From Rhizobiaceae bacterium (GTDB lineage: Bacteria; Pseudomonadota; Alphaproteobacteria; Rhizobiales; Rhizobiaceae), in the NCBI GenBank assembly GCA_028865845.1, contig JAGWJK010000036.1:1-12326 (forward strand): DNA of 12,326 bases. Direction: 5' to 3'. The notes beneath the pieces were generated by a model, which was given only the letters and a program-made list of their open reading frames with translations, had not been told where the DNA came from and ran no database searches. Position numbers and translations under genes: made by a program. Below are positions 1 through 5,471 of the stretch, piece by piece. Position 1 is the stretch's first letter. Each line of letters starts with the position of its first letter.

Positions 1-375
1 AAGTCGCTCGATCACGCGCTTGACCTCATCTGCGGCACGATCGATTGGTACTATCGCGAATTTCGCGGCGACCCGACTTACATGGGCGTCTGGCTCGGCA
101 CCGAGACGGATCGGGATCTGTTGAAGCTCAATATCCAGCACAGCAACCGCGTCGCCGAGATATTCCTGAAGAGCATCGAGCCTTATATTCGCGAGAACAA
201 TAACATCGACCTTCAAGCGCGCGTCCAGCTTTTCAGCCATCTCATCGGCGCTTCCGTCCGCTTTGCGATCATGAGCGAGAGGGATCTGGCCGTTCGCATG
301 CTTGCCGAATGGAAGCTCACTATTCGCGCGACACTGTTTGCGGAATTCGGCGACGCTGGCGGAAGCAGACAATAG
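1..375 (+). CDS. TetR/AcrR-family transcriptional regulator, C-terminal part (5' truncated by window edge)
   Basis: The frame is open from base 1 to the TAG at 373-375 (124 codons before the stop), so the real start lies left of the window. The visible protein is all alpha-helical in character and resembles the ligand-binding and dimerisation half of TetR-family repressors: an early aromatic stretch (IDWYYREF), then YMGVWLGTETDRDLLKLNIQ, then a long amphipathic helix and a final helix with AIMSERDLAVRMLAEWKLTI. The DNA-binding helix-turn-helix would be in the missing N-terminal part, so the family call rests only on the C-terminal pattern and length. The ligand and target genes cannot be told. 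It ends 42 bases before the stop codon of a convergent LysR gene, and a hairpin starts right at its stop codon. A separate ATG at base 82 is internal and is not the start. Confidence 0.7.
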   Translation, partial: KSLDHALDLICGTIDWYYREFRGDPTYMGVWLGTETDRDLLKLNIQHSNRVAEIFLKSIEPYIRENNNIDLQARVQLFSHLIGASVRFAIMSERDLAVRMLAEWKLTIRATLFAEFGDAGGSRQ

Positions 376-403
376 GCGACGCCCGCTGGCATCGCCTGTT
401 CTT
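375..403 (+). terminator. Probable intrinsic terminator after the TetR gene
   Basis: GGCGACGCC (375-383) pairs with GGCATCGCC (388-396) across the 4-base loop CGCT, with one mismatch. It is followed by the moderately T-rich TGTTCTT. It begins on the last base of the stop codon and sits between two convergent genes, so it may also stop the LysR transcript from the other side. The T tract is poor, so termination is likely but not certain. Confidence 0.5.
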
Positions 404-417
404 AAGGAAGCCCTGGC

Positions 418-1371
418 TTACCAGCCCGGCAGAATATGCCCGGCACGCAGCCGCGGATAGTAGCGCGTATAGGTCTTCACATCGCCGTCCAGATCGTCAT
501 CCACCGCTGCCGGCGTGATATTGTCGAGACATGCCGAGATGTGCGCGGTAATCGCGTTCATCAGCGACACGGAAACGCCCGGCCGCTTCATGATGCCGAT
601 CTGCACCGGCGGCAGCGGCGGGAATCCGTCCGCCTGGCTCAAGACCTTCATGCCCGTCCGCAGCGCCGATTCCGGCATGACGGAGACGGCCATGCCTGCG
701 AGCACCGCCGCGGCAACGACCGTGCAGGACCAGCTGGTGAACAGGATCTGATAGTCGCGGCCACCGGCATCCAGCGCCGAGCAGGCAAGCTGCCGCCACT
801 GGCAGTCGCGACGCCCGACGGCAAGCGGAACGGGCGCGTCGTCGCGCAGCGGATGGTTGGCGGAACCGACCCAGCAAAGCGGCTCCGTCCGCACCACGTC
901 GGACACTCTTTCGCGCGGATTATGGGTGACCAGTGCAATATCGAGTTCGCCGCGATGCATGCGCTCGGCAAGATCGACAGAAGGTTCACAGGCGATGTAG
1001 AGTTCCACGTTCGGATGCGTCTTGGCGAAGCGTCCGATGATCTCAGGCATATAGCGGTCGGCATAATCGTCCGGCGTGCCGATGCGCAGCGTGCCTTCGA
1101 GACGATTATCGTCGAAGGCAGCGATCGCCTCGTTGTTCAGGCGGATGATGCGGCGGGCATAGTTGAGAAGCTTTTCGCCCTCGGCCGTCAGCCTGTTGCC
1201 ACGCCCGTCCTTGATGAAAAGCTGCTTGCCGACGCGCTCTTCCAGGCGACGCATCTGCATGGAAACCGCCGACTGCGTCTTGAACACACGATCGGCCGCC
1301 TTGGTGAAGCTCCCTGAATCGACGATGGCGATGAACGTCTGCAACTGATCGATATCGAGCGGCGCGGCCAT
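418..1371 (-). CDS. LysR-family transcriptional regulator, LrhA/HexA-like
   Basis: A 317-residue protein of normal LysR size. Residues about 5-64 form the winged helix-turn-helix (DIDQLQTFIAIVDSGSFTKA, then QSAVSMQMRRLEERVGKQLF). Residues about 93-290 form the periplasmic-binding-protein-like effector domain, with LRIGTPDDYADRYMPEIIGRF and GMAVSVMPESAL. The sequence pattern (TQSAVSxQMxRLE, KxLLxYARxIxRxNxEA, LxGxLxIGxxDDxAD) is close to my memory of E. coli LrhA and Erwinia HexA/PecT, rather than of LsrB/VtlR or GcvA. The start is ATG with AGGTG five bases upstream on the minus strand. It is divergent from the DUF1127 gene with 201 bases between the two starts, the classic LysR layout in which the regulator controls its own gene and the neighbour. 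The C-terminal tail (about 295-317) is basic and aromatic. The effector is unknown. Confidence 0.93.
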   Translation of the reverse strand: MAAPLDIDQLQTFIAIVDSGSFTKAADRVFKTQSAVSMQMRRLEERVGKQLFIKDGRGNRLTAEGEKLLNYARRIIRLNNEAIAAFDDNRLEGTLRIGTPDDYADRYMPEIIGRFAKTHPNVELYIACEPSVDLAERMHRGELDIALVTHNPRERVSDVVRTEPLCWVGSANHPLRDDAPVPLAVGRRDCQWRQLACSALDAGGRDYQILFTSWSCTVVAAAVLAGMAVSVMPESALRTGMKVLSQADGFPPLPPVQIGIMKRPGVSVSLMNAITAHISACLDNITPAAVDDDLDGDVKTYTRYYPRLRAGHILPGW

Positions 1372-1390
1372 GGTTTCACCTATGAAAGAG

Positions 1391-1411
1391 TTTGATGATT
1401 ATCATTAGAAA
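1391..1411. promoter_or_regulatory. Palindrome upstream of the LysR gene, candidate operator
   Basis: ATGAT (1395-1399) and ATCAT (1401-1405) form a perfect dyad around T1400, flanked by TTT on the left and AAA on the right (1409-1411). It lies about 24 bases before the LysR start codon. Read on the minus strand it contains GATAAT, a good -10 hexamer match, so a protein bound here could block the lysR promoter. No well-spaced -35 was found. It does not give a T-N11-A motif centred on the dyad, so binding by the LysR protein itself is only a guess. Confidence 0.3.
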
Positions 1412-1472
1412 CATTCGTTGGACTGATCAATAGGGCTTTGGCATCTTCCCAATACAAATCAGCCTACCAATT

Positions 1473-1491
1473 GGACAGACCCTGCCTGTCC
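1473..1491. promoter_or_regulatory. Inverted repeat in the LysR/DUF1127 intergenic region
   Basis: GGACAG (1473-1478) and CTGTCC (1486-1491) are perfect inverted arms with a 7-base spacer. It lies 82 bases before the DUF1127 start. It could be an operator for the DUF1127 promoter or a short hairpin in its leader. No convincing -35/-10 pair was found nearby. Confidence 0.25.
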
Positions 1492-1508
1492 TACTCCCAG
1501 CTGCCGCT

Positions 1509-1563
1509 TCTCCCTCGGATTCCCGGGGGGAGACGGCCGGCTGAAGCCGTGCCTTTAGAAAGG
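1509..1563 (+). promoter_or_regulatory. Folded 5' leader and ribosome binding site of the DUF1127 gene
   Basis: Two adjacent hairpins precede the Shine-Dalgarno. The first pairs TCTCCC (1509-1514) with GGGAGA (1528-1533), plus CGG/CCG inside with an ATTC loop. The second is either ACGGC/GCCGT (1533-1537 with 1546-1550) or the smaller CGGC-TGAA-GCCG (1538-1549). AGAAAGGA at 1557-1564 is the ribosome binding site and decides the start at 1573. CCTTT (1552-1556) is complementary to the AAAGG core (1559-1563), allowing a weak 4-bp stem over the site. Pairing was done by eye. Confidence 0.35.
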
Positions 1564-1572
1564 ATGACCAAC

Positions 1573-1872
1573 ATGAGCACGACAGATCGGACACTTAATC
1601 TCGGCCAGACAAAGCCGTCGCTGTATCTCGCGACGCCCCTGATGCTTGCTTTCGATAAGGTGGCGTCCGTCTGGCGCTCATTCCGCAACCGACGCGAAAT
1701 CAATTATCTGCATGAGCTGAACGACAGCCAGTTGCTGGATATCGGCCTGACCCGCCAGGAGTTGGACTCGGCATTTTCGGGTTCGACTTTCTTCGAGGAT
1801 CCGTCCGCTCATCTCACGAACTCCGCGCGCCGTCGTACCCGCTTTCCGGAGTTTCGCAGCCTTCGTCGATGA
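1573..1872 (+). CDS. DUF1127 (YjiS-like) small protein
   Basis: A 99-residue protein. Residues about 32-68 are a DUF1127 domain: VWRSFRNRREINYLHELNDS followed by QLLDIGLTRQEL, the usual basic aromatic start and the L-xDIGLxR-xE end. The N-terminal third is low complexity and the C-terminus is rich in Arg (ARRRTRF...RSLRR), which fits a small basic protein. The frame is open further upstream, to 1438, but the ribosome binding site AGAAAGGA nine bases before ATG 1573 picks this start; an ATG at 1564 overlaps that site. DUF1127 proteins are abundant in Rhizobiales; CcaF1 of Rhodobacter is reported to bind RNA and act in sRNA maturation, and in Brucella the LysR regulator VtlR controls several of them. 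Here the gene is divergent from a LysR gene, which is a plausible regulator. The exact role is unknown. Confidence 0.85.
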   Translation: MSTTDRTLNLGQTKPSLYLATPLMLAFDKVASVWRSFRNRREINYLHELNDSQLLDIGLTRQELDSAFSGSTFFEDPSAHLTNSARRRTRFPEFRSLRR

Positions 1873-1878
1873 AGCCAG

Positions 1879-1915
1879 CCGATCCCGAACGTCACCTCCA
1901 CCGTTCCGGGATCGG
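1879..1915 (+). ncRNA. Hairpin just after the DUF1127 gene with a CCTCC loop; candidate 3'UTR RNA element
   Basis: CCGATCCCGAAC (1879-1890) pairs with GTTC-GGGATCGG (1903-1915) over 12 bp with one bulged C at 1907. The 12-base loop 1891-1902 is GTCACCTCCACC, containing an anti-Shine-Dalgarno-like CCTCC. There is no T tract after it, so it is not a normal intrinsic terminator. The arrangement (DUF1127 gene, then a strong stem with a CCTCC loop) recalls the CcsR/'cuckoo' RNAs, whose loops carry CCUCCUCCC, but here there is only one such loop and the motif is incomplete. It may simply be a stabilising 3' end structure. Confidence 0.35.
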
Positions 1916-1943
1916 GCGTCGCTCTCGACTAAAAGTTTTCCCC

Positions 1944-2012
1944 GCAGGGTGATAGCCAATTAGCCCTGCCTCTTACCCGGTGTTCGGCCAAAGCGTCGAC
2001 ACCGGGTTTTTT
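1944..2012 (+). terminator. Two hairpins ending in a strong intrinsic terminator
   Basis: The first stem is GCAGGG (1944-1949) with CCCTGC (1964-1969). The second is the perfect 9-bp ACCCGGTGT (1975-1983) with ACACCGGGT (1999-2007), loop of 15 bases, running into six T's (2007-2012). The second is the best rho-independent terminator in the window. It probably ends the DUF1127 transcript about 130 bases after the stop codon; together with the first stem and the element at 1879-1915 it could define a long structured 3'UTR or a separate small RNA. No promoter for a separate RNA was seen. Confidence 0.7.
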
Positions 2013-2051
2013 CTTATCTGGAGACGGCATTTTTCGGCCGAGATGCCCGCG

Positions 2052-2085
2052 GCGAAATTGCCTTACGTTTCGCAGCGCTTATATT
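2052..2085 (+). promoter_or_regulatory. Probable sigma-70-type promoter of the dienelactone hydrolase gene, with inverted repeat
   Basis: TTGCCT (2058-2063) and TATATT (2080-2085) are separated by 16 bases, matching the -35 and -10 consensus at 4/6 and 5/6. Transcription would start near 2092, about 30 bases before the ATG at 2122, and just downstream of a strong terminator that insulates the gene from the DUF1127 transcript. GCGAAA (2052-2057) and TTTCGC (2068-2073) are perfect inverted arms around the -35, a plausible operator. A wider repeat, TTTCGGC (2032-2038) and GCCGAAA (2094-2100), brackets the whole promoter. Confidence 0.45.
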
Positions 2086-2121
2086 GCCGCAGAGCCGAAA
2101 CGATGAGCGTGGGGATATTCG

Positions 2122-2688
2122 ATGGCGACGGTGATCCTGTTTCATTCCGTCTACGGGCTTCGCTCTCTCGAGCGGGAGGCGGCCAAGCGTCTGGAGGCCG
2201 CCGGGCACGTTGCGGTCACTCCGGATCTCTACGACGGCAGGGTGGCAAAATCGATCGACGAGGGCTTCACGCTCAAGGATGAGATCGGCTGGACCCGAAT
2301 TTGCGAGCGGGCAGAGAGCGCGATCGCGAACTTGCCGGCTTCAACGGTGCTTGCCGGTTTTTCGATGGGCGCGGCCGTCGCGGCATCGCTGTGGCCGAAG
2401 CGGCCGCAGACATCGGGCGTGGTCTTCCTTCATAGTATCGCGCAAATTGCCGGCAATGCCCGCACCGATCTGCCGGTGCAGGTGCATCTCGCCGATCCCG
2501 ACAGTTTCGAGCCGCCTGAAGACGTTGCAGCATGGCGGTCGGCGGCCCTCGAGTCGGTGATCAGTGCTGAGGTGTTTACCTATCCAGGCGTCGGCCATCT
2601 CTACACCGACCCAACCTTACCCGATTACGATGCCGATGCTGCCCAGCTGACCTGGGTTCGGGCGCTGAATTTCCTCAATAATCTCTGA
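2122..2688 (+). CDS. Dienelactone-hydrolase-family alpha/beta hydrolase
   Basis: A 188-residue cytoplasmic alpha/beta hydrolase, shorter than classic dienelactone hydrolases (about 230-240). Features in order: N-terminal strand and oxyanion region VILFHSVYGL (4-13); VTPDLYDG (32-39), the family's usual PDLY; the nucleophile elbow GFSMGA (79-84) with Ser81; acidic residues in HLADPDSFEPPED (122-134), where Asp125 or Asp127 would be the acid; and YPGVGHLYTD (154-163) with His159 completing a Ser-His-Asp triad. Classic dienelactone hydrolase uses Cys in the elbow, so this is a serine-type relative. The substrate is unknown; the class cleaves dienelactones, esters or related compounds. The start ATG has GGGG seven bases upstream. 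The gene seems to be transcribed alone, between a strong terminator and an ABC-F gene 164 bases downstream. Confidence 0.85.
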   Translation: MATVILFHSVYGLRSLEREAAKRLEAAGHVAVTPDLYDGRVAKSIDEGFTLKDEIGWTRICERAESAIANLPASTVLAGFSMGAAVAASLWPKRPQTSGVVFLHSIAQIAGNARTDLPVQVHLADPDSFEPPEDVAAWRSAALESVISAEVFTYPGVGHLYTDPTLPDYDADAAQLTWVRALNFLNNL

Positions 2689-2729
2689 CCGGCATCCCGG
2701 TTCACATGACCGAGGCGAGCGCATCGCCT
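2688..2729 (+). terminator. Weak hairpins after the hydrolase gene
   Basis: ACCGG/CCGGT (2688-2692 with 2697-2701) and AGGCGA/TCGCCT (2713-2718 with 2724-2729, loop GCGCA) follow the stop codon closely. Neither has a T tract. They may weakly end the hydrolase transcript, or be chance pairing in GC-rich DNA. Confidence 0.25.
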
Positions 2730-2852
2730 TGAATTGAAACCGTTCGTCGCCTAAATTGGCTGCGAACAATCGTTCCAACAGGATGTGTGCAGCAATGAAA
2801 ATCGACCCGACCGCAATGCCGACTAGCCTTGCCACCGGGGAAATTCATATCC

Positions 2853-4445
2853 ATGCCTGCATCCATCACAGTTTCAAATCTTTCGTGGTCCACGCCTGAC
2901 GGCCGGGCTCTTTTTTCCAATCTCGAGCTGAGTTTCACCGCCGAGCGCACCGGCCTCGTCGGTCGCAACGGCGTCGGCAAAAGCACGCTTCTGAAGCTGA
3001 TCGCCGGTGAGCTGCCGCGTCAAACCGGCGTGATATCCGTCGGCGGCACTCTTGGCGTTTTGCGCCAAAGCGTCCAGGTGGCAGCGGACGAAACGATCGC
3101 CGATCTTTTCCAGGCGAACGAAGCGCTCGCGGTTCTTCGCCGTGCCGAGGCAGGGGAGGCTGACGTCGACGAATTGGCATCAGCCGATTGGACGCTTGAA
3201 ATGCGTATTGCCGCCGCTCTCGATCGCGCCGGACTGGATGCGCAACCCGAAACGCAGCTTGCGGCATTATCCGGCGGCCAGCGGACACGCGCTGGCCTTG
3301 CCGCGTTGATCTTCACCGAGCCCGACTTTCTCATCCTCGATGAGCCGACCAACAATCTCGATCGCGACGGCCGGCTGGCGGTGATCGATCTTCTTGGCGA
3401 TTGGCGGGGTGGGGCCATCGTCGTCAGCCACGATCGTGAACTATTAGACACGGTCGACGCCATCGTGGAACTCACATCGCTGGGCGCCACGCGCTACGGC
3501 GGCAACTGGAGCCAATATCGCGAACGCAAGGTGGTGGAGCTCGCCGCCGCACAGCACGATCTCGCCGATGCCGAGCGGCGTGTGGCCGATGTTGCCCGCA
3601 GCACGCAGGCAACCGTCGAGCGGCAGGCTCGCCGGGACAGCGCTGGCAAGAAAAAAGCCGCCAAGGGCGACGCTCCGCGCATCATGATGGGCGGCCTGAA
3701 AGACAAGAGCGAGGCGACCGGCGGCGAAAACGCGCGCCTCGCCGAGCGCAGGAGAACGCAGGCGCTGGAAGATGCGGCAGCCGCCCGCAAGCGCATCGAA
3801 ATCCTCCAACCCCTCTCGGTCAAGCTTCCGTCCACGGGATTACCGGCAAGCAGGGTCGTCTTGAGGGTGGATCGCGTCACCGCCGGCTACCAGTCCGAAC
3901 GACCGGTCATTCGCGATCTGTGCCTCGATATCGTCGGCCCCGAGCGCATCGCCATCACAGGCCCGAATGGTTCCGGCAAAACCACGTTGCTGGCGCTCGT
4001 GACCGGCGGGTTGCAGCCCACGGCCGGGACGGTGCGGGTGATGACGCCGTTCGCCATGCTTGATCAAAGGGTGAGCATCCTCGACGCCTCGACCTCGATC
4101 CGGGATAATTTCCGCCGCATCAATCCCGAGGCGGATGAAAATGCCTGCCGTGCGGCCTTGGCCCGCTTCATGTTCAGGGCGGATGCGGCCTTGCAGATCG
4201 TGTCGACGCTGAGCGGCGGCCAGCTGCTGCGCGCCGGTCTTGCCTGCGTTCTCGGCGGATCGTCACCACCCTCGCTTCTTATTCTCGACGAACCGACCAA
4301 CCATCTCGACATCGACTCGATCGCCGCCGTCGAAACCGGATTGCGCGCCTATGACGGCGCACTTCTCGTCGTCAGCCATGACGAGATCTTTCTGGAAGGC
4401 ATCGAAGTGACGCGCAGGTTCGAACTTGTCCCGAGCGTATCTTAG
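2853..4445 (+). CDS. ABC-F family ATPase (ribosome-associated ATP-binding protein)
   Basis: A 530-residue soluble protein with two ABC ATPase domains and no membrane segment, the layout of ABC-F proteins that act at the ribosomal E site. Domain 1: Walker A GRNGVGKST (37-45), signature LSGGQ (139-143), Walker B ILDEPTNNLD (161-170), switch His193. The linker (about 220-330) is charged and helical (RERKVVELAAAQ... and RRRTQALEDAAAARKRIE), corresponding to the P-site tRNA interaction region. Domain 2: Walker A GPNGSGKTT (370-378), signature LSGGQ (453-457), Walker B LLILDEPTNHLD (475-486), switch His509. I chose ATG 2853; TTG at 2829 would add eight residues but lacks a ribosome binding site, while GGGGAAA lies about ten bases before the ATG. 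Which ABC-F subgroup it belongs to (housekeeping or antibiotic protection) is not clear. It is convergent with the DUF937 gene, 16 bases apart. Confidence 0.92.
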   Translation: MPASITVSNLSWSTPDGRALFSNLELSFTAERTGLVGRNGVGKSTLLKLIAGELPRQTGVISVGGTLGVLRQSVQVAADETIADLFQANEALAVLRRAEAGEADVDELASADWTLEMRIAAALDRAGLDAQPETQLAALSGGQRTRAGLAALIFTEPDFLILDEPTNNLDRDGRLAVIDLLGDWRGGAIVVSHDRELLDTVDAIVELTSLGATRYGGNWSQYRERKVVELAAAQHDLADAERRVADVARSTQATVERQARRDSAGKKKAAKGDAPRIMMGGLKDKSEATGGENARLAERRRTQALEDAAAARKRIEILQPLSVKLPSTGLPASRVVLRVDRVTAGYQSERPVIRDLCLDIVGPERIAITGPNGSGKTTLLALVTGGLQPTAGTVRVMTPFAMLDQRVSILDASTSIRDNFRRINPEADENACRAALARFMFRADAALQIVSTLSGGQLLRAGLACVLGGSSPPSLLILDEPTNHLDIDSIAAVETGLRAYDGALLVVSHDEIFLEGIEVTRRFELVPSVS

Positions 4446-4461
4446 GGAAGCGCGGCCGGTG

Positions 4462-5337
4462 TCACTTGCCCTTCGGGGCCGGCGTGGGATCCAGCTGCCG
4501 GTAGGTATCGAAGATCGCTTCCATGTTCCGCTGATAGTTCTTCTGCACTTCGAGGCCACTATCGAACATGGCGTTGAACATCTCGGTATAGGCTGCCATG
4601 TCGATGCCCGGCGCCGCCGGCTTGGCCTTGGGAGGTTCTTCCTTCGCCGGTTGCGCGGCGTTCGGAAAATTGCGCATCATGTCCTGGAAGGCCTTAGCGA
4701 AAGGATTGTCGAGGAAGGGGTTGGTCGGCGCAGGCTTCTCGCGCTCGACCTGCTGCGCGCCAAACATCAGCTCCATCGCCTGCGTGAACGGATTGTCGAA
4801 GATGCTCGCTTCCGGCGTCGGTTTCTGCTTCGGTGCGAAACCGATGGTCTGCAGCCAGTTCTGCATCATCTCGCCCATCGCGGTATTCAGGAAAGGATTG
4901 GCCATGTTGGACATTTGGCCGCTGGTTTCCTTGAACAGCCCGCCCATCAGCGTATCCGCCATCACAGGCAGCATGCGCTTGTAGATTTCCTGGCCGATAC
5001 CGGTCATCTGCGCGGCCTGCGCCGCAACGGCGCGGGACACCTCCTTGGAGCCGAACAGCCGCGCCAGCACCGTGTTGCCGTCCGCGATCCCTTCCGGCGT
5101 GAAGGCCTTGCTCATGTCCTCGAAATATTTGGCATAGTTGCCCGAGCTGATGTCCTGCATCACGCCGATGAAATTGTAGGGATCGGTGGCGCTTCGTTTG
5201 AAGCCGGAGGAAAAGGCCGGCATCAGCGCCGCCATCGCCTTGGTCGCCTGTTCCTGCGCGAGGTTGAACTGCTTGGCCATCGCCTCGGCGGCAGCACCGT
5301 TCTGCGCCTGCATCATCATGTCGAAGAGTGGCAGCAT
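4462..5337 (-). CDS. DUF937 domain protein with repeated NPF motifs
   Basis: A 291-residue cytoplasmic protein, rich in Met, Phe, Ala and Gln. Residues about 15-140 look like a DUF937 domain (helical, with ALMPAF, DPYNFIGVMQD, LARLFGSKEVSRAVAAQAAQ, MLPVMADTLMGGLF). After it come three similar segments, NPFLNTAMGEMMQ (148-160), NPFTQAMELMFG (182-193) and NPFAKAFQDMMR (211-222), separated by Pro- and Lys-rich linkers. The C-terminal part (250-282) is an amphipathic helix (YTEMFNAMFDSGLEVQKNYQ...), somewhat phasin-like. I chose ATG 5337, with AAAGGGA five bases upstream; an ATG at 5361 would add eight residues without a good site. It lies 134 bases downstream of gshA on the same strand; co-transcription is possible but a hairpin lies between. 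Function is unknown. No enzyme motif is visible. Confidence 0.75.
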   Translation of the reverse strand: MLPLFDMMMQAQNGAAAEAMAKQFNLAQEQATKAMAALMPAFSSGFKRSATDPYNFIGVMQDISSGNYAKYFEDMSKAFTPEGIADGNTVLARLFGSKEVSRAVAAQAAQMTGIGQEIYKRMLPVMADTLMGGLFKETSGQMSNMANPFLNTAMGEMMQNWLQTIGFAPKQKPTPEASIFDNPFTQAMELMFGAQQVEREKPAPTNPFLDNPFAKAFQDMMRNFPNAAQPAKEEPPKAKPAAPGIDMAAYTEMFNAMFDSGLEVQKNYQRNMEAIFDTYRQLDPTPAPKGK

Positions 5338-5433
5338 CGAAGTCCCTTTCCCCGCAATCACGCCGTCTCGGAATCAGAAGACGTGTAATTTGAGCAGTAT
5401 AACGGGAAAAAAGATGGCGCATACCGGTTTTTG

Positions 5434-5458
5434 CCGGCTCGTCCTTTTGGCGAGCCGG
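5434..5458 (-). terminator. Hairpin between gshA and the DUF937 gene
   Basis: CCGGCTCG (5434-5441) and CGAGCCGG (5451-5458) form a perfect 8-bp stem with a 9-base loop, extendable by a CC/GG pair with one bulge. It lies 13 bases after the gshA stop codon. On the minus strand it is followed by CAAAAACC rather than T's; six T's appear 19 bases later (5408-5413 as A's on the plus strand). It is probably an attenuator, a 3' stabiliser or a weak terminator. GTATAA at 5397-5402 reads TTATAC on the minus strand and could be the -10 of a DUF937 promoter, but no matching -35 was found. Confidence 0.4.
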
Positions 5459-5471
5459 GTAGAAAACCGCT

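Noticed and set aside
436..1317. Long plus-strand reading frame (293 codons) opposite the LysR gene
   Set aside because: It is rich in Arg, His and Gly, shows no domain and mirrors a clear LysR protein. It is a high-GC antisense shadow.
2764..2775. GAAC-AATC-GTTC upstream of the ABC-F gene, like a Gram-positive LexA box
   Set aside because: Alphaproteobacterial LexA uses GTTC-N7-GTTC direct repeats; the spacing and orientation here do not fit, so it is only a chance dyad.
4446..4480. GCCC-TTCG-GGGC and GC-rich pairing at the ABC-F/DUF937 junction as a shared terminator
   Set aside because: The short stem lies within the DUF937 coding end and there is no T tract on either strand; evidence is too weak.
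4426..5388. Plus-strand frame of 320 codons opposite the DUF937 gene
   Set aside because: Composition dominated by His, Arg, Gly and Leu with no recognisable motif; the minus-strand reading has a good ribosome binding site and a recognisable domain.
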